Shown here one piece after another: positions 12,050-13,781 of a stretch of DNA of 13,781 nt. Location: NCBI GenBank assembly GCA_910580005.1, contig CAJTXH010000074.1, forward strand, positions 1 through 13,781. Reading direction: 5' to 3'. Both the position numbers and the translations under genes were made by a program. The first letter of the stretch is position 1, and every line of letters starts with the position of its first letter. This DNA is from an uncultured Lachnospiraceae bacterium. Its GTDB lineage: Bacteria > Bacillota > Clostridia > Lachnospirales > Lachnospiraceae. The notes under the pieces were generated by a model. The model did no database searches, was not told the DNA's origin, and saw nothing but the letters and a program-made list of their open reading frames with translations.

Positions 12050-12769
12050 TTATTTTGGTGTTGCTGCTGCCCGTTTGCCCTCTTTATCTATGTTATCATT
12101 TTCTTCTACAGATTCATTAGCTTCATCGCTGCTTTCAAGCATTTCATAAAAATCCCTTACATCTTCATTACTGCTTATAATCTCTTCAAGCCTTTTCTGG
12201 ACTGAATCTGCAATCTTTTTAATTTCACTGCTATTATCAAGCTTGTCAACCATTTCCTGGGCTTTGCCATCTATTGTGCCAAGGTATATCTTAAAACTGC
12301 CGTTTTCATCCGCCTTTACAAAAAGGGCTGTAAGTGATGGCACAAGTGTATCAATGTCATATACTTTTACATCATAATAAACATAAACCCTGTATGTTCC
12401 GCTGTCATATCCCTTTTTTATGGTACATTCAATATTTTTATATTCCTCAATGTACTCTGCCTCAGCCACAAGGCGTTTATTATCTATGTGGCTTATATCA
12501 CTTACACATCCTTCTAACTTCTCTAAATCCACACGCTGTTTTGCATCAAAATAATTTGATACAAGTCCTGATATAGCAGACTTAATATCACTTTCTGACA
12601 TGTCTGCAACAACGCTCCTTGCTATAGAACTGTCACTACTGCTCTCTGCCCCGCCGGCTTTACTAGAAGAAAAATCTATTGATGGCGCAATAAGTGAAAA
12701 TGTCCCCAGGCCAATAAACATTATAGCAACAGTAAATACTAATATTAACTTTTTGTACTTAAACCGCAT
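12050..12769 (-). CDS. Membrane-anchored extracytoplasmic protein of unknown function (239 aa)
   Basis: The start at 12769 follows AGGGAG with a 9-base spacer. The frame stays open to 12835, but those codons are antisense-like reading through the tRNA gene and are not real. Residues 1-30 form a signal anchor (MRFKYKKLILVFTVAIMFIG and onward), followed by a Ser-rich linker. A compact domain of about 120 residues comes next (SDIKSAISGLVSNYFDAKQR, a predicted helix, then IECTIKKGY, YRVYVYYDVKVYDIDT, VPSLTALFVK and FKIYLG), with the helix-plus-sheet pattern of NTF2-like or sporulation-type extracytoplasmic domains. An acidic tail closes it. I know of similar hypothetical proteins in Lachnospiraceae but no function. 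It is transcribed after the tRNA-Arg gene and has its own strong terminator. Confidence 0.75.
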   Translation of the reverse strand: MRFKYKKLILVFTVAIMFIGLGTFSLIAPSIDFSSSKAGGAESSSDSSIARSVVADMSESDIKSAISGLVSNYFDAKQRVDLEKLEGCVSDISHIDNKRLVAEAEYIEEYKNIECTIKKGYDSGTYRVYVYYDVKVYDIDTLVPSLTALFVKADENGSFKIYLGTIDGKAQEMVDKLDNSSEIKKIADSVQKRLEEIISSNEDVRDFYEMLESSDEANESVEENDNIDKEGKRAAATPK

Positions 12770-12805
12770 GAAATGCGCACTCCCTTTCAAAAATTCTTTA
12801 ATAAA

Positions 12806-12878
12806 CGCATCTGGAGGGACTCGAACCCCCGGCACACGGTTCCGGAAACCGCTGCTCTATCCACTGAGCTACAGATGC
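12806..12878 (-). tRNA. tRNA-Arg (anticodon CCG)
   Basis: A 73-base cloverleaf. The acceptor arms are GCATCTG and CAGATGC, the D arm GCTC...GAGC, and the anticodon stem GCGGT/ACCGT (first pair G-U) around loop TTCCGGA with anticodon CCG. A 5-base variable loop and a T arm GGGGG-TTCGAGT-CCCTC follow. The discriminator is G and CCA is not encoded, so it must be added after transcription. It reads the arginine codon CGG. Upstream (near 12920) a TTGCCA followed after 16 bases by TAAAAA is a possible but weak promoter. Confidence 0.93.
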
Positions 12879-13121
12879 ATGAATATAGCAGAATTTTTAT
12901 CGTAATAATTTAATCTGGCAATGGTGATTATTATAACACACATTATTTAAAAATGGAAGAGGGAAATTTAATCATGCATGACAACACTATTTATTTTATA
13001 TACAGGAAGCTGATGATTTGCTGCCAATGGTTTGGTATCTTCCAATAGACGCTAGACGCCTTAGTTTCCAAATTACATTATCACTATTCACTTCCATCAC
13101 CGGTTGAAACCTAACTTTGTA

Positions 13122-13781
13122 CTATGCCCTGCCGCATTCCCTTTTACCGTTTGCGCATGATTGGTTTTCTTCTGTGGCTAAATGGGAATTTCCCATTTTA
13201 TTTTCATTATTCTTTCCGTCCACTGGTATTATTATGTTTACCCCAACTTGCTTGCCTCTTTCTATTATAATAAAAAACTGCTTCGGCGAACTAATCACAT
13301 CATTGACCGCAAGAAATGCAGCCTGTGGCAGCTTCGAACGGTCTAAGTGAAAAGGCTCTTTCTTCGGAAACTCTCGCCCGTCTGCCCGTTTCTTACTGCG
13401 TCAACCGGCGAGAGTTTATTTACTCTGCGTGTGCAGCCGTAACAGAACAGCAGAATAATGATAACTACCGCCTTCATTACACCAATCTTGCGAAATTCCC
13501 CGCTGACCGTAAAGCCTATTGTGAAACGCAGCACCACAAAGGCTGTGAGCATCAGCACTATACTAATCATCATTAAAATATAAGCTGATAACATATCATA
13601 GAGATAAATACTCTTGCTTTCTTCCCGTGTGTTGACATATGCACCGCCATAGTTCTTTGCAAGTTCTCTTATTTCATTAACTTCCGATGTGTTTATATAA
13701 AGCTGCTTGCCATTCATTATATGAGTGGCTTCTTCCTTGCCAAGATAGCCATAGTCAGCAGAGTTCATGATAAGATATGGG
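13122..13781 (-). pseudogene. Broken FtsX-like ABC transporter permease (5' end outside window)
   Basis: The frame entering from the window edge reads PYLIMNSADYGYLGKEEA and a membrane helix (MLSAYILMMISIVLMLTAFV), then GEFRKIGVMKAV, the signature of FtsX/MacB-type permeases in peptide-export or antibiotic-resistance ABC systems. Family members normally continue with a further domain and membrane helices; here the frame jumps to VIIILLFCYGCTRRVNKLSP and VDAVRNGQTGE, so an internal segment of perhaps 60 or more residues is deleted. At 13343 a 1-base loss creates a stop. In the neighbouring frame the coding sense continues LDRSKLPQAAFLAVNDVISS PKQF, after which the sequence no longer looks like the family and stops at 13122. 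It is clearly non-functional. Confidence 0.75.

Noticed and set aside
12770..12835. 22-codon extension of the membrane-anchored protein
   Set aside because: These codons read through the tRNA-Arg 3' half, and the signal anchor with a ribosome site begins at 12769.
12600..12905. Plus-strand open frame over the tRNA and signal-anchor region
   Set aside because: It is antisense to a real gene and a tRNA, has no ribosome site, and its GGTRTPGTRFRKP segment is the usual translation of a tRNA T-arm.

Overview
The window is AT-rich Firmicutes DNA, most likely from a gut Clostridia/Lachnospiraceae bacterium. The evidence is strong AGGAGG ribosome sites, consensus -35/-10 promoters with 17-base spacers, a Firmicutes-type MetA, RluF and LigA, and a style of decayed prophage typical of that group. 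Nearly every gene lies on the minus strand, so transcription runs from high to low coordinates.

Region 1 (1-640) is the edge of a mobile element: the C-terminal end of an IS91-like transposase and a small acidic protein, both on the plus strand. Region 2 (645-1740) is a two-gene operon of small secreted proteins behind a near-consensus promoter. Region 3 (about 1770-8180) is a decayed, probably grounded prophage. Its structural genes survive as fragments: a tape-measure remnant with frameshifts and deletions, small head-tail genes, and a frameshifted Gln-rich gene. Its accessory genes look intact: two antirepressor-type regulators (Bro-N/ANT and ORF6N-like), a one-TM protein of unknown function with its own promoter, and a 30-aa holin-like type I toxin with an antisense antitoxin RNA.

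Region 4 (8249-12020) is host chromosome: rluF, ligA and metA, probably co-transcribed, with metA carrying Glu111 and so predicted to use acetyl-CoA. Region 5 (12050-13781) holds a membrane-anchored protein ending in a strong terminator, a tRNA-Arg(CCG), and a broken FtsX-type ABC permease that runs off the end of the window.

Two systems stand out. The first is the toxin-antitoxin cassette at 5124-5474. Its convergent promoters produce two RNAs that begin with the same 14-base sequence, so the toxin mRNA ends can pair with each other, and the cassette sits between direct copies of the tape-measure 3' end. The second is the regulatory module at 2640-3980. Each antirepressor-like gene is preceded on the same strand by a long-range stem-loop followed by a T-tract, and one of these has a near-perfect promoter of its own. 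This layout resembles the c4-ant arrangement of phage P1/P7, but I found no antisense match by eye.
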